Shown: positions 1 to 5,254 of the stretch, in pieces
Layout of the letters: every line of letters starts with the position of its first letter
How positions within the stretch are numbered: position 1 is the first letter of the stretch
Assembly (NCBI GenBank): GCA_029935325.1
Contig: JAOZKO010000079.1
Coordinates: 1 to 10,473 of the forward strand
Length of the DNA: 10,473 nt
Reading direction: 5' to 3'
Source of the DNA: Bacteroidales bacterium
GTDB taxonomy: Bacteria; Bacteroidota; Bacteroidia; Bacteroidales; UBA1556
Position numbers and translations under genes: made by a program
Notes under the pieces: model-generated
What the model was told of the DNA's origin: nothing
Databases searched by the model: none
Seen by the model: only the letters and a program-made list of their open reading frames with translations

Positions 1-471
1 AAAGCAGTTGAATGGACTATTCACGCCAATTTAAAATCTGAAAGAATCTTGACAGAAAAGTTTATAAAAGATATACATAAACGAATGTATGGTGATGTAT
101 GGAAGTGGGCCGGAAAATTTAGAAAAAGCGACAAAAATATTGGAATAAACTGGACTCAAATAGGGATTGAACTAAAAACCCTTATTGATGATACCAACTA
201 TTGGATTGAGAATAAAGTTTTTGAACCAGAAATGATTGCCATTAGATTTAAACATAGAATTGTTGCAATTCATTGTTTTTCTAATGGGAACGGAAGGCAT
301 TCAAGAATGATGGCTGACATTATTATGGAATCCATTTTTGGTACAGAAATATTTTCTTGGCATAAATCAAATATGGTCAAAGCGGACGAAACAAGAAAAG
401 AATATATCATTGCTTTAAGAAAAGCGGACAATGGAAATATAAACCCGTTAATTGAGTTTGCAAAAAACTAA
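1..471 (+). CDS. Fic-domain protein, mobile mystery protein B type (5' end cut)
   Basis: The reading frame is open from base 1 to the stop at 469-471, so the start lies left of the window. A TTG at 49 is only an internal Leu codon. The Fic core is clear: HCFSNGNGRHSR at 271-306 matches the HxFx(D/E)GN(G/K)RxxR signature, with the catalytic His encoded at 271-273. Asn stands where most Fic enzymes have Asp or Glu, the Mg-contacting residue. Upstream, the stretch with HKRMYGDVWKWAGKFR and the 'DKNIG' segment is typical of the family called mobile mystery protein B, whose members also carry HPFPNGNGR-like motifs. Fic proteins usually transfer AMP or another nucleotide-derived group from a nucleotide to a target hydroxyl; the substrate here is unknown. 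Family members are about 200 residues, so roughly 40 are missing. The usual partner, an HTH 'mystery protein A', would lie off the left edge. Family call is confident; activity is not shown. Confidence 0.88.
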   Translation, partial: KAVEWTIHANLKSERILTEKFIKDIHKRMYGDVWKWAGKFRKSDKNIGINWTQIGIELKTLIDDTNYWIENKVFEPEMIAIRFKHRIVAIHCFSNGNGRHSRMMADIIMESIFGTEIFSWHKSNMVKADETRKEYIIALRKADNGNINPLIEFAKN

Positions 472-516
472 AACCAACAGATATATTTCTAATTTTGCAG
501 AGTTTTTGTGCAGGCA

Positions 517-1137
517 CTACTTAAACTCTATTTGCTTTAGCAATTCACCACTTTTGTTAAAATGTTTTTCAGTGCCACTTTTCTCACTTTTAATATAAGG
601 TGTAATTCTCTGGATATTTCCATTGGGGAAATAAGATTTTAGTTCGCCAGTGCCATTAATAAATTCTGCTTCTCCTACAATTCTGCCGTATTTGTCGTAG
701 TAATTCCATAAAGAATCGTATTGTCCAAAGTTGTAATTCCCTTCAATGCGTATTTCACTTTTTGGGAAATATGAATAATATAATCCATCAAGAGTATCAT
801 TGGTATAATTATAGACGTCTTTTAGATTGCCAGTTTCATAATATAGTTTAAGAGTATTATTTAATTTTCCATCAATATAGAATTCCTCCGTTTGTACTTT
901 TCCATTATAAAAATACTGCAAACTTACTCCATGGAGAATACCTTTCTGATAATTGAAAACAGATTGAAGTTGGCCTGATTCAAAATAAAACTTGCACTCT
1001 CCATCAAGTTTATCGCCACTATAATATAGGTCGGATCTTATTTTGCCATTTTCAAAATAATCAAGCTTATGAGTTCTACCACATGATGATAGAATAAGTA
1101 AAGTGAGAATTAATATAATTAAGTATTTATTTATCAT
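517..1137 (-). CDS. MORN-repeat (YwqK-like) lipoprotein
   Basis: A 206-residue protein with a lipoprotein signal peptide: Lys4, hydrophobic residues 5-16, then lipobox LSSC with Cys19 as the predicted lipidated residue. The mature part is almost entirely 23-25-residue repeats of the pattern (Y/F)(Y/F)xxG.(L/I)........Y..G.L.G, starting near residues 27, 50, 75, 98, 123, 146 and 169, with a partial eighth at 192. These are MORN_2-type repeats, often annotated as 'toxin-antitoxin system YwqK family antitoxin'. That label rests on one family member and gives no real function here. The protein should sit in the outer or inner membrane facing the periplasm or surface. It stands alone, converging on the Fic gene with a 45-base gap. 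The ATG at 1137 is well supported because the signal peptide begins directly there. Binding partner unknown. Confidence 0.85.
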   Translation of the reverse strand: MINKYLIILILTLLILSSCGRTHKLDYFENGKIRSDLYYSGDKLDGECKFYFESGQLQSVFNYQKGILHGVSLQYFYNGKVQTEEFYIDGKLNNTLKLYYETGNLKDVYNYTNDTLDGLYYSYFPKSEIRIEGNYNFGQYDSLWNYYDKYGRIVGEAEFINGTGELKSYFPNGNIQRITPYIKSEKSGTEKHFNKSGELLKQIEFK

Positions 1138-1199
1138 AATAGATTTTAAATGTTATAAAGTCTAATTTTGTTACTACTCAGCATCTATATGCTTATATA

Positions 1200-1323
1200 T
1201 GCCACAGATTCACAGATAAAACTGTTCTTTGATATATTAATTTACACAGATGTAAACAAACTACGTTTGTTTTTCTGTGAAAATCATTGTTAATTATTTT
1301 CTTTAATCTGTGAATCTGTGGCA
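1200..1323. repeat. 124-base nested inverted repeat
   Basis: Perfect 18-base arms, tGCCACAGATTCACAGAT at 1200-1217 and its reverse complement at 1306-1323, enclose a second, separate hairpin at 1240-1284. Each arm contains the short motif CACAGAT twice (or its complement), and the inner hairpin carries the same CACAGA/TCTGTG pair, so one motif recurs throughout. No protein is encoded. The element lies between the MORN lipoprotein gene and the 3' end of pdxJ. Form and position resemble small non-autonomous palindromic elements dispersed between genes (REP- or MITE-like). Whether it has other copies in this genome cannot be seen here. No target-site duplication is obvious at the ends. Confidence 0.8.
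1240..1284. repeat. Inner hairpin of the nested repeat
   Basis: Bases 1254-1261 (AAACAAAC) pair with 1265-1272 (GTTTGTTT) around a 3-base loop. After a small internal loop, CACAGA at 1245-1250 pairs with TCTGTG at 1274-1279, and ATTT at 1240-1243 pairs with AAAT at 1281-1284 past one A-A mismatch. In RNA or cruciform DNA this gives a stem of 18 pairs within the larger inverted repeat. It lacks a GC-rich stem followed by a clean T-run, so it is not a typical terminator. Confidence 0.65.
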
Positions 1324-1370
1324 ACTTCTTTATCTTTAGCATTATATTCCTGCTGAGGAATAACCTAATT

Positions 1371-2081
1371 TTAAAGCAAGCGTTTATACATCATAACAGT
1401 ATTTTCAAGTCCATAATACAGTGCATCTGAAATTAGAGCATGACCTATAGAAACTTCGAGAAGACCATTAATGTTTTGAGAAAAATATTTTAGATTCTCT
1501 AAATCCAAATCATGGCCAGCATTTAGTCCTATACCTAATGAAACAGCTGCATCGGCTGCTAGAATAAATGGTTTAATTGCCTCCTTTGGGTTAGTAGGAA
1601 ATAAATCGGCATAGCTTTCGGTATATAGCTCCACTCTGTCGGTTCCTGTTTCTTTGGCATGGAAAATCATTTCCTCATTAGCATCCACAAAGATTGAGGT
1701 TCTAATACCGGCTTCTTTAAACATTGCAATAATTTCCTGCAAATATGCCTTATGGATTTTAGTATCCCAACCGGCATTGGAGGTAAGCACATCTGGACCA
1801 TCAGGAACAAGAGTTACTTGCTCTGGTTTCACGTCTAATACCAGCTTATTAAACTGTGGTATTGGATTGCCTTCGATATTAAATTCAGTGTGAATTTTAC
1901 CTTTAATATCATATACATCTTGATACCTAATATGTCTTTCGTCAGGTCGTGGATGTACAGTAATTCCTTGAGCTCCAAATCGCTCGCAGTCTAAGGCTGC
2001 CTTGAGTACATTTGGTAAATTGCCACCTCTTGCATTGCGAATTGTAGCAATTTTATTTATATTTACACTTAGCTTTGTCAT
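1371..2081 (-). CDS. pdxJ: Pyridoxine 5'-phosphate synthase PdxJ
   Basis: PdxJ condenses 1-deoxy-D-xylulose 5-phosphate with 3-amino-2-oxopropyl phosphate to pyridoxine 5'-phosphate, the last ring-forming step of DXP-dependent vitamin B6 synthesis, in the cytoplasm. The 236 residues match the family's usual length and TIM-barrel layout. Visible signatures are NINKIATIRNARG (7-19), TVHPRPDERHIR (41-52) with His43, Arg45 and His50 at the positions of E. coli His45, Arg47 and His52, NIE with Glu70 matching the catalytic Glu, NAGHDL (187-192) with His190 matching the catalytic His near the C-terminus, and SIGHA (211-215) in the phosphate-binding part. In the N-terminal motif E. coli has NIDHIAT, while this protein has NINKIAT; as I recall the family, that is the usual form in Bacteroidota. 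The gene diverges from the CBS-domain gene, a common arrangement in the phylum. Start at 2081 fits the conserved N-terminus (KLSVNI). Confidence 0.97.
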   Translation of the reverse strand: MTKLSVNINKIATIRNARGGNLPNVLKAALDCERFGAQGITVHPRPDERHIRYQDVYDIKGKIHTEFNIEGNPIPQFNKLVLDVKPEQVTLVPDGPDVLTSNAGWDTKIHKAYLQEIIAMFKEAGIRTSIFVDANEEMIFHAKETGTDRVELYTESYADLFPTNPKEAIKPFILAADAAVSLGIGLNAGHDLDLENLKYFSQNINGLLEVSIGHALISDALYYGLENTVMMYKRLL

Positions 2082-2087
2082 TAGTTG

Positions 2088-2095
2088 TATATTTG
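2088..2095 (+). promoter_or_regulatory. -7 element for the CBS-domain gene
   Basis: TATATTTG matches the Bacteroidota -7 consensus TAnnTTTG exactly and ends 40 bases before the ATG at 2136. A TTTA at 2062-2065 is only a weak match for the -33 TTTG element. It lies just inside the upstream edge of the spacer and faces the oppositely directed element at 2099-2106. Confidence 0.5.
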
Positions 2096-2098
2096 TTG

Positions 2099-2106
2099 CA
2101 AATTTA
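2099..2106 (-). promoter_or_regulatory. -7 element for pdxJ
   Basis: Read on the minus strand this is TAAATTTG, an exact match to TAnnTTTG. It lies 17 bases upstream of the pdxJ ATG, giving a very short leader. A possible -33 element is weak. Only 3 bases separate it from the plus-strand element at 2088-2095. Confidence 0.5.
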
Positions 2107-2135
2107 CAAAAATCGACTATAGATTAAACTAAATT

Positions 2136-2795
2136 ATGTTTGCCAAAGAATTAATTTCAAATGGAGTAAGTCCATTAATGACAAGTGATACAGGTTTAGA
2201 AGCACTTAGCTTGATGGAGGAGTTCAAAGTGAAGCATTTACCAATTGTAAATAATGAATTATTATTGGGTTTAATTTCTGATGATGATATTTTTACATTG
2301 AATGATCCTGAGGCTGCCATAGGTAATTATACGCTTTCTTCGCAGAATCCCTATGTATTCGACTCCCAGCATTTGTATGATGTGATTAAGGAAATTGCTG
2401 TTCAAAAGCTGACTTTAATGCCAGTAGTTGATAAGAATATGCACTATTTAGGAGTTGTGGTATTAACAGATTTGATTCAGCAATTAGCTCAAATGTCGGC
2501 AATTAATCAGCCGGGAGGTGTAATTGTATTAGAAATTAGTGAGCATGACTATAGCTTAGGTGAGCTTGCTCAGATTGTAGAATCTAATGATGCTAAAATA
2601 CTGAGTTCATATATTTACTCGGTACCTAATAGCACTCTTTTAGAACTTACTCTTAAGATAAATAAAGTAAATATTAATGGGATATTGCAGACATTAGAAA
2701 GATATGATTATCGTATAAAGACAACCATATTTGCAAATGAAGACGAAGAAATGGACGAGAGATTTGATAGTTTAATGAAATATCTAAATATTTAA
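2136..2795 (+). CDS. CBS-domain pair protein with C-terminal ACT-like domain
   Basis: The 219-residue protein has two CBS motifs forming a Bateman module: the first at about 8-55 (core HLPIVNNELLLGLISDDDI, 34-52) and the second at about 70-117 (core LMPVVDKNMHYLGVVVLTDL, 94-113). Residues 128-196 form a beta-alpha-beta pattern like an ACT-type regulatory domain, an order also seen in AcuB-like proteins. CBS pairs usually bind adenine nucleotides and control a partner; no enzyme domain is fused here, so ligand and partner are unknown. No signal peptide is present, so it is cytoplasmic. The gene diverges from pdxJ and is followed after 4 bases by the Omp85-like gene, so the two are probably cotranscribed. 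In many Bacteroidota nadK follows this CBS gene; here it does not. Confidence 0.88.
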   Translation: MFAKELISNGVSPLMTSDTGLEALSLMEEFKVKHLPIVNNELLLGLISDDDIFTLNDPEAAIGNYTLSSQNPYVFDSQHLYDVIKEIAVQKLTLMPVVDKNMHYLGVVVLTDLIQQLAQMSAINQPGGVIVLEISEHDYSLGELAQIVESNDAKILSSYIYSVPNSTLLELTLKINKVNINGILQTLERYDYRIKTTIFANEDEEMDERFDSLMKYLNI

Positions 2796-2799
2796 GGCA

Positions 2800-4188
2800 T
2801 TGCATAAGATATATAAATACCTAATATTATTTGTTGTTTTTAGTTTTGCTCAAAGTGCAATGAGCCAAAGCTTTGTTGTGCATAGTATTGTAGTAGAGGG
2901 GAATGACAAAACTAAAAGTCAGATTATCTTAAGAGAATTGGTTTTTGCTTTGGGAGATACATTGCAGGATAGCCAATGGCAAGATTTGCAAAAGCAAAGT
3001 GCTGACAATTTAGTAAATACATCTCTATTTCATACAGCAGAGATTAGTTTTAAGGACAACCAATTTCAGAGAACCATAATAATAAAAGTAACCGAGCGAT
3101 GGTATTTATGGCCTATTCCTCAGGTAGATATTGATGAGCGTAATTTTAATACCTGGCTTGAAACTAAGAATTTAGAAAGAGCTAGTGCCGGAATTTTACT
3201 CACACATAATAATATGCGAGGTAGAGGGGAGACTATGAAGCTCCTATTTATGCTTGGTTATAATCAGAAGTTAGGTTTTGCATATGAGATGCCTTATATC
3301 AATAAAAAGAAAACTATTGGAATTGGCTTCCAGAGTATTTTTACAATGAGTCATGAGGTAAATGCAATAACTGAATATGATAAGCAGGTTTTCTTGAAAA
3401 CAGAAGACGAGCCTATTGAGCAGGATTGGTTAAGTAGTTTTCAAGTACAGTATCGTCCAAGGCATCATCTTACACATTTAATTCAATTGCGATATAGGCA
3501 TTGGCAGTTTGCCGATACTCTTTTACAATTTAATCCAGAGTACACTCCAAATGCTCAAACAGATTTGCAGTATTTTGGGCTTTATTATAAGCTAAAGCTT
3601 GATCACCGAGACTATAAACCCTATCCATTGAATGGTTATTATGTCGATTTTGAAATTATAAAGTATGGATTGGGAGTATTTGATAATGACTTAGATGTTT
3701 TAAGTTTTAAATCTACTTCACGCAAATATATTGAATTAAATCCGAAATGGTATATAGCTGGAGGTTTGATTGCCAAAATGTCGAGCCCTAACTTCCAGCC
3801 ATATTTATTGGAAAGAGGCCTGGGTTTTGGGCGTGACTTTGTTAGAGGTTATGAGTATTATGTGGTTAATGGGCAAAATTATTTGGTTGGAAAAGCAAAT
3901 ATTAAATATGCTGTGATTCCTAAAAGGGTTGTAAAGCTAAATTGGATGAAATCTTCTAAGTTTAACACCATACCTTTTGCTTTCTATTTGAACTTATTTA
4001 GCGATATTGGAATTGTAAGTAATACACAATTTAATAGCCCTACAAATGTTTTGCCAAATACTTTTTTGTATTCTGCAGGTATTGGGCTCGATTTCGTCTC
4101 ATATTACGATGCCGTTGCCAGAATGGAATGGGCAGTTAATGCTAATGGGGAGTCTCACTTTTATTTACATTTTATTGCTCCTATCTAA
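2800..4188 (+). CDS. Single-POTRA Omp85/BamA-like outer-membrane protein
   Basis: The 462-residue protein starts with a signal peptide (residues 1-22, cleavage near AMS|Q), then one POTRA-like domain at about 24-97 (IVVEGNDKTK followed by a helix-rich stretch), the segment TERWYLWPIP at 98-107, and a beta-rich region of about 345 residues, enough for the 16-strand Omp85 barrel. VRGY at 348-351 matches the VRGF/Y motif of the conserved inward-folded loop of Omp85 proteins. Full BamA has five POTRA domains in Proteobacteria, so this is a short paralogue. It probably inserts or exports an outer-membrane or surface component, but the substrate is unknown. The start is TTG at 2800: the frame is closed by TAA at 2785-2787, no ATG lies between, and the first ATG (2860, Met21) would remove the signal peptide. 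The 4-base gap suggests translational coupling with the CBS gene. Confidence 0.87.
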   Translation: MHKIYKYLILFVVFSFAQSAMSQSFVVHSIVVEGNDKTKSQIILRELVFALGDTLQDSQWQDLQKQSADNLVNTSLFHTAEISFKDNQFQRTIIIKVTERWYLWPIPQVDIDERNFNTWLETKNLERASAGILLTHNNMRGRGETMKLLFMLGYNQKLGFAYEMPYINKKKTIGIGFQSIFTMSHEVNAITEYDKQVFLKTEDEPIEQDWLSSFQVQYRPRHHLTHLIQLRYRHWQFADTLLQFNPEYTPNAQTDLQYFGLYYKLKLDHRDYKPYPLNGYYVDFEIIKYGLGVFDNDLDVLSFKSTSRKYIELNPKWYIAGGLIAKMSSPNFQPYLLERGLGFGRDFVRGYEYYVVNGQNYLVGKANIKYAVIPKRVVKLNWMKSSKFNTIPFAFYLNLFSDIGIVSNTQFNSPTNVLPNTFLYSAGIGLDFVSYYDAVARMEWAVNANGESHFYLHFIAPI

Positions 4189-4243
4189 TACATAATGAGT
4201 ACTTTTTGTAATAATTATCAGTATTAATGTTGATATAAATTAC

Positions 4244-4261
4244 AATTCTCAATTCTTAATT
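4244..4261. repeat. Short period-7 repeat AATTCTN
   Basis: AATTCTC at 4244-4250 is followed directly by AATTCTT at 4251-4257 and by AATT at 4258-4261. This is a small tandem array of 7-base units in the 152-base spacer before the Crp/Fnr gene. It is short and low in complexity, so chance is possible, but the same 7-base period appears in two arrays further right. Confidence 0.45.
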
Positions 4262-4317
4262 GCAATATTATTTGCAAAATAAAAAATAAAAAAATCACTC
4301 AATAGAATAAATTACCC

Positions 4318-4325
4318 TACTTTTG
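4318..4325 (+). promoter_or_regulatory. -7 element for the Crp/Fnr-type gene
   Basis: TACTTTTG matches TAnnTTTG and ends 15 bases before the ATG at 4341, predicting a leader of about 10 bases. I see no good -33 TTTG at the usual distance. It overlaps the TTG at 4323 that could otherwise be read as an upstream start, which argues for the ATG at 4341. Confidence 0.5.
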
Positions 4326-4340
4326 TACAAAACATATATT

Positions 4341-5027
4341 ATGGATTTAAGTCAATCATGTAAAAATTGTCAGTTTCGGTCTCATTTATTTGATAAATTG
4401 AATCAGGAGGAGCTTGATTTTATTCACCGAAACAAGCAAACAACTGCTGTTAAAAAAGGAGCTATTGTAAATAAATCTGGTGACCCAATTCGGGAGTTTG
4501 TATATTTAGTTGAAGGGCTTGTAAAGTTTCAGAAAATAGGTAAAAATGGTAAGGAGCAGATTGTAAGTATTGCTCGCCCACTTGATTTCGTTGGACTGTT
4601 GTCGGTATTTTCTAAAGATAGTTATGAATATACTGTTACCGCTTTGGTAGATAGTGTAGTTTGTAGAATTGATATTGAGAGTATGCGCAAAATGGTTCAA
4701 ATGAATGGGCAATTCTCCCTTGATATTCTTAAGTATATTAGTAATATATCTGATGAGATTATTCGTCATACATACGCTATCAATAGCAAAAATCTAAGAG
4801 GTCGTATAGCTATGCTGTTGGTAGATTTTGCCGATAAATATTTTGGATCTACGTCTTTCGATTTACCAATATCGCGTAAAGAAATGGCAGAGATGATTGA
4901 TATGACGCCAGAGAATGTTATTAGGATATTATCGGAATTTCGTCGCGATGGAATAGTGAATGTAAGAGGCAAGCATATTGAGATATTGAATATGAGCTTG
5001 CTTTCTAAAATACGAGATTTAGGATAG
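4341..5027 (+). CDS. Crp/Fnr-family transcriptional regulator
   Basis: A 228-residue regulator with the family's usual length: a cyclic-nucleotide-binding fold at about 25-115, a long dimer helix at about 117-150 and a winged helix-turn-helix at about 155-220. The recognition helix (MTPENVIRILSEF, 188-200) keeps Glu191 and Arg195, the ExxxR pair that reads DNA in CRP and FNR. It has only three cysteines: a CxxC at Cys7/Cys10 and Cys108. By alignment to E. coli FNR these correspond to Cys20, Cys23 and Cys122, while Leu16 stands at the Cys29 position, so the usual four-cysteine [4Fe-4S] set is incomplete. Residues of the CRP cAMP pocket are not obvious, so cAMP binding is unlikely. It probably senses redox state, oxygen or another signal, but which is open. 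I chose ATG 4341 over TTG 4323 because a promoter -7 element covers the latter. It is a single gene, convergent with rluD. Confidence 0.92.
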   Translation: MDLSQSCKNCQFRSHLFDKLNQEELDFIHRNKQTTAVKKGAIVNKSGDPIREFVYLVEGLVKFQKIGKNGKEQIVSIARPLDFVGLLSVFSKDSYEYTVTALVDSVVCRIDIESMRKMVQMNGQFSLDILKYISNISDEIIRHTYAINSKNLRGRIAMLLVDFADKYFGSTSFDLPISRKEMAEMIDMTPENVIRILSEFRRDGIVNVRGKHIEILNMSLLSKIRDLG

Positions 5028-5040
5028 GTTGGTGTTTTGT

Positions 5041-5080
5041 GTGTTAGGGTGTTGATGTGTTAGTGTGTTAGTGTGTTGAA
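5041..5080. repeat. Tandem octamer array GTGTTAGT (5 units)
   Basis: Five contiguous 8-base units start at 5041, 5049, 5057, 5065 and 5073. Two are exactly GTGTTAGT and the others differ in the last one to three bases; a ninth-base-longer degenerate unit precedes them at 5032-5040. The array starts 13 bases after the stop of the Crp/Fnr gene. It could vary in copy number by replication slippage. No coding role is seen. Confidence 0.8.
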
Positions 5081-5105
5081 TTCCAAACATTGAACTGCGA
5101 ACGTA
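5078..5105. repeat. Degenerate period-7 array (RAAC units)
   Basis: Directly after the octamers, 7-base units begin at 5078, 5085, 5092 and 5099; three of the four begin AAAC or GAAC. The units share only about four bases, so this is a weak array by itself. It becomes more convincing next to the clean AAACTNC array at 5234-5254 in the same spacer. Confidence 0.45.
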
Positions 5106-5141
5106 ACTAATTATCTATTTAATTTTAATAACATATAATAA

Positions 5142-5207
5142 AAAAATCAAATTCATTTTTGACTCCCTTTAGGGATAAGGGGTAAAACAAAAAGGAAGTT
5201 GATTTTT
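5142..5207. terminator. Inverted repeat between convergent genes, possible two-way terminator
   Basis: AAAAATCAA at 5142-5150 and TTGATTTTT at 5199-5207 are perfect 9-base arms. Inside, CCCTT (5165-5169) can pair with AAGGG (5177-5181), and an alternative small palindrome CCCTTTAGGG lies at 5165-5174. The arms put T-rich tails on both strands, fitting termination of the convergent Crp/Fnr and rluD transcripts. The long loop and AT-rich outer stem make it a weak terminator model. The CCCTTTAGGG core could also be part of a dispersed intergenic repeat. Confidence 0.4.
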
Positions 5208-5233
5208 CATAAAGCTGCTAAATAGTTACTTAC

Positions 5234-5254
5234 AAACTTCAAACTCCAAACTAC
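5234..5254. repeat. Tandem heptamer array AAACTNC (3 units)
   Basis: Three contiguous units of pattern AAACT(T/C/A)C start at 5234, 5241 and 5248. The third unit runs over the rluD stop codon (complement of 5251-5253), so the array overlaps the gene's 3' end by four bases. Short tandem heptamers between genes are known as STRRs in cyanobacteria; this looks like a comparable element, without implied relation. Confidence 0.65.

Noticed and set aside
501..527. Possible hairpin terminator between the Fic and MORN genes
   Set aside because: GTGC/GCAC has a 2-base loop and the AGTTT/AAACT outer arms are short and offset, so the fold is not convincing.
1..1137. Fic gene plus 'YwqK family antitoxin' gene as a toxin-antitoxin pair
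   Set aside because: The genes converge rather than form an operon, and the YwqK-like protein is a lipoprotein exported from the cytoplasm where Fic acts. The antitoxin name is a family label only.
1163..1170. TAATTTTG as a plus-strand promoter -7 element
   Set aside because: It points into the inverted repeat and antisense to pdxJ with no gene to drive; a single six-base match is expected by chance in AT-rich DNA.
1654..1893. Plus-strand open frame inside pdxJ
   Set aside because: It lies entirely antisense to a well-conserved enzyme gene and shows no recognisable domain; a shadow frame.
4260..4277. Two TTGCAA copies as a regulator site before the Crp/Fnr gene
   Set aside because: The motif is short and AT-rich, each copy is itself palindromic, and nothing ties it to a known regulator.
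4323..4340. TTG at 4323 as the start of the Crp/Fnr gene
   Set aside because: It overlaps an exact -7 promoter element, and the ATG at 4341 begins the conserved N-terminal part.
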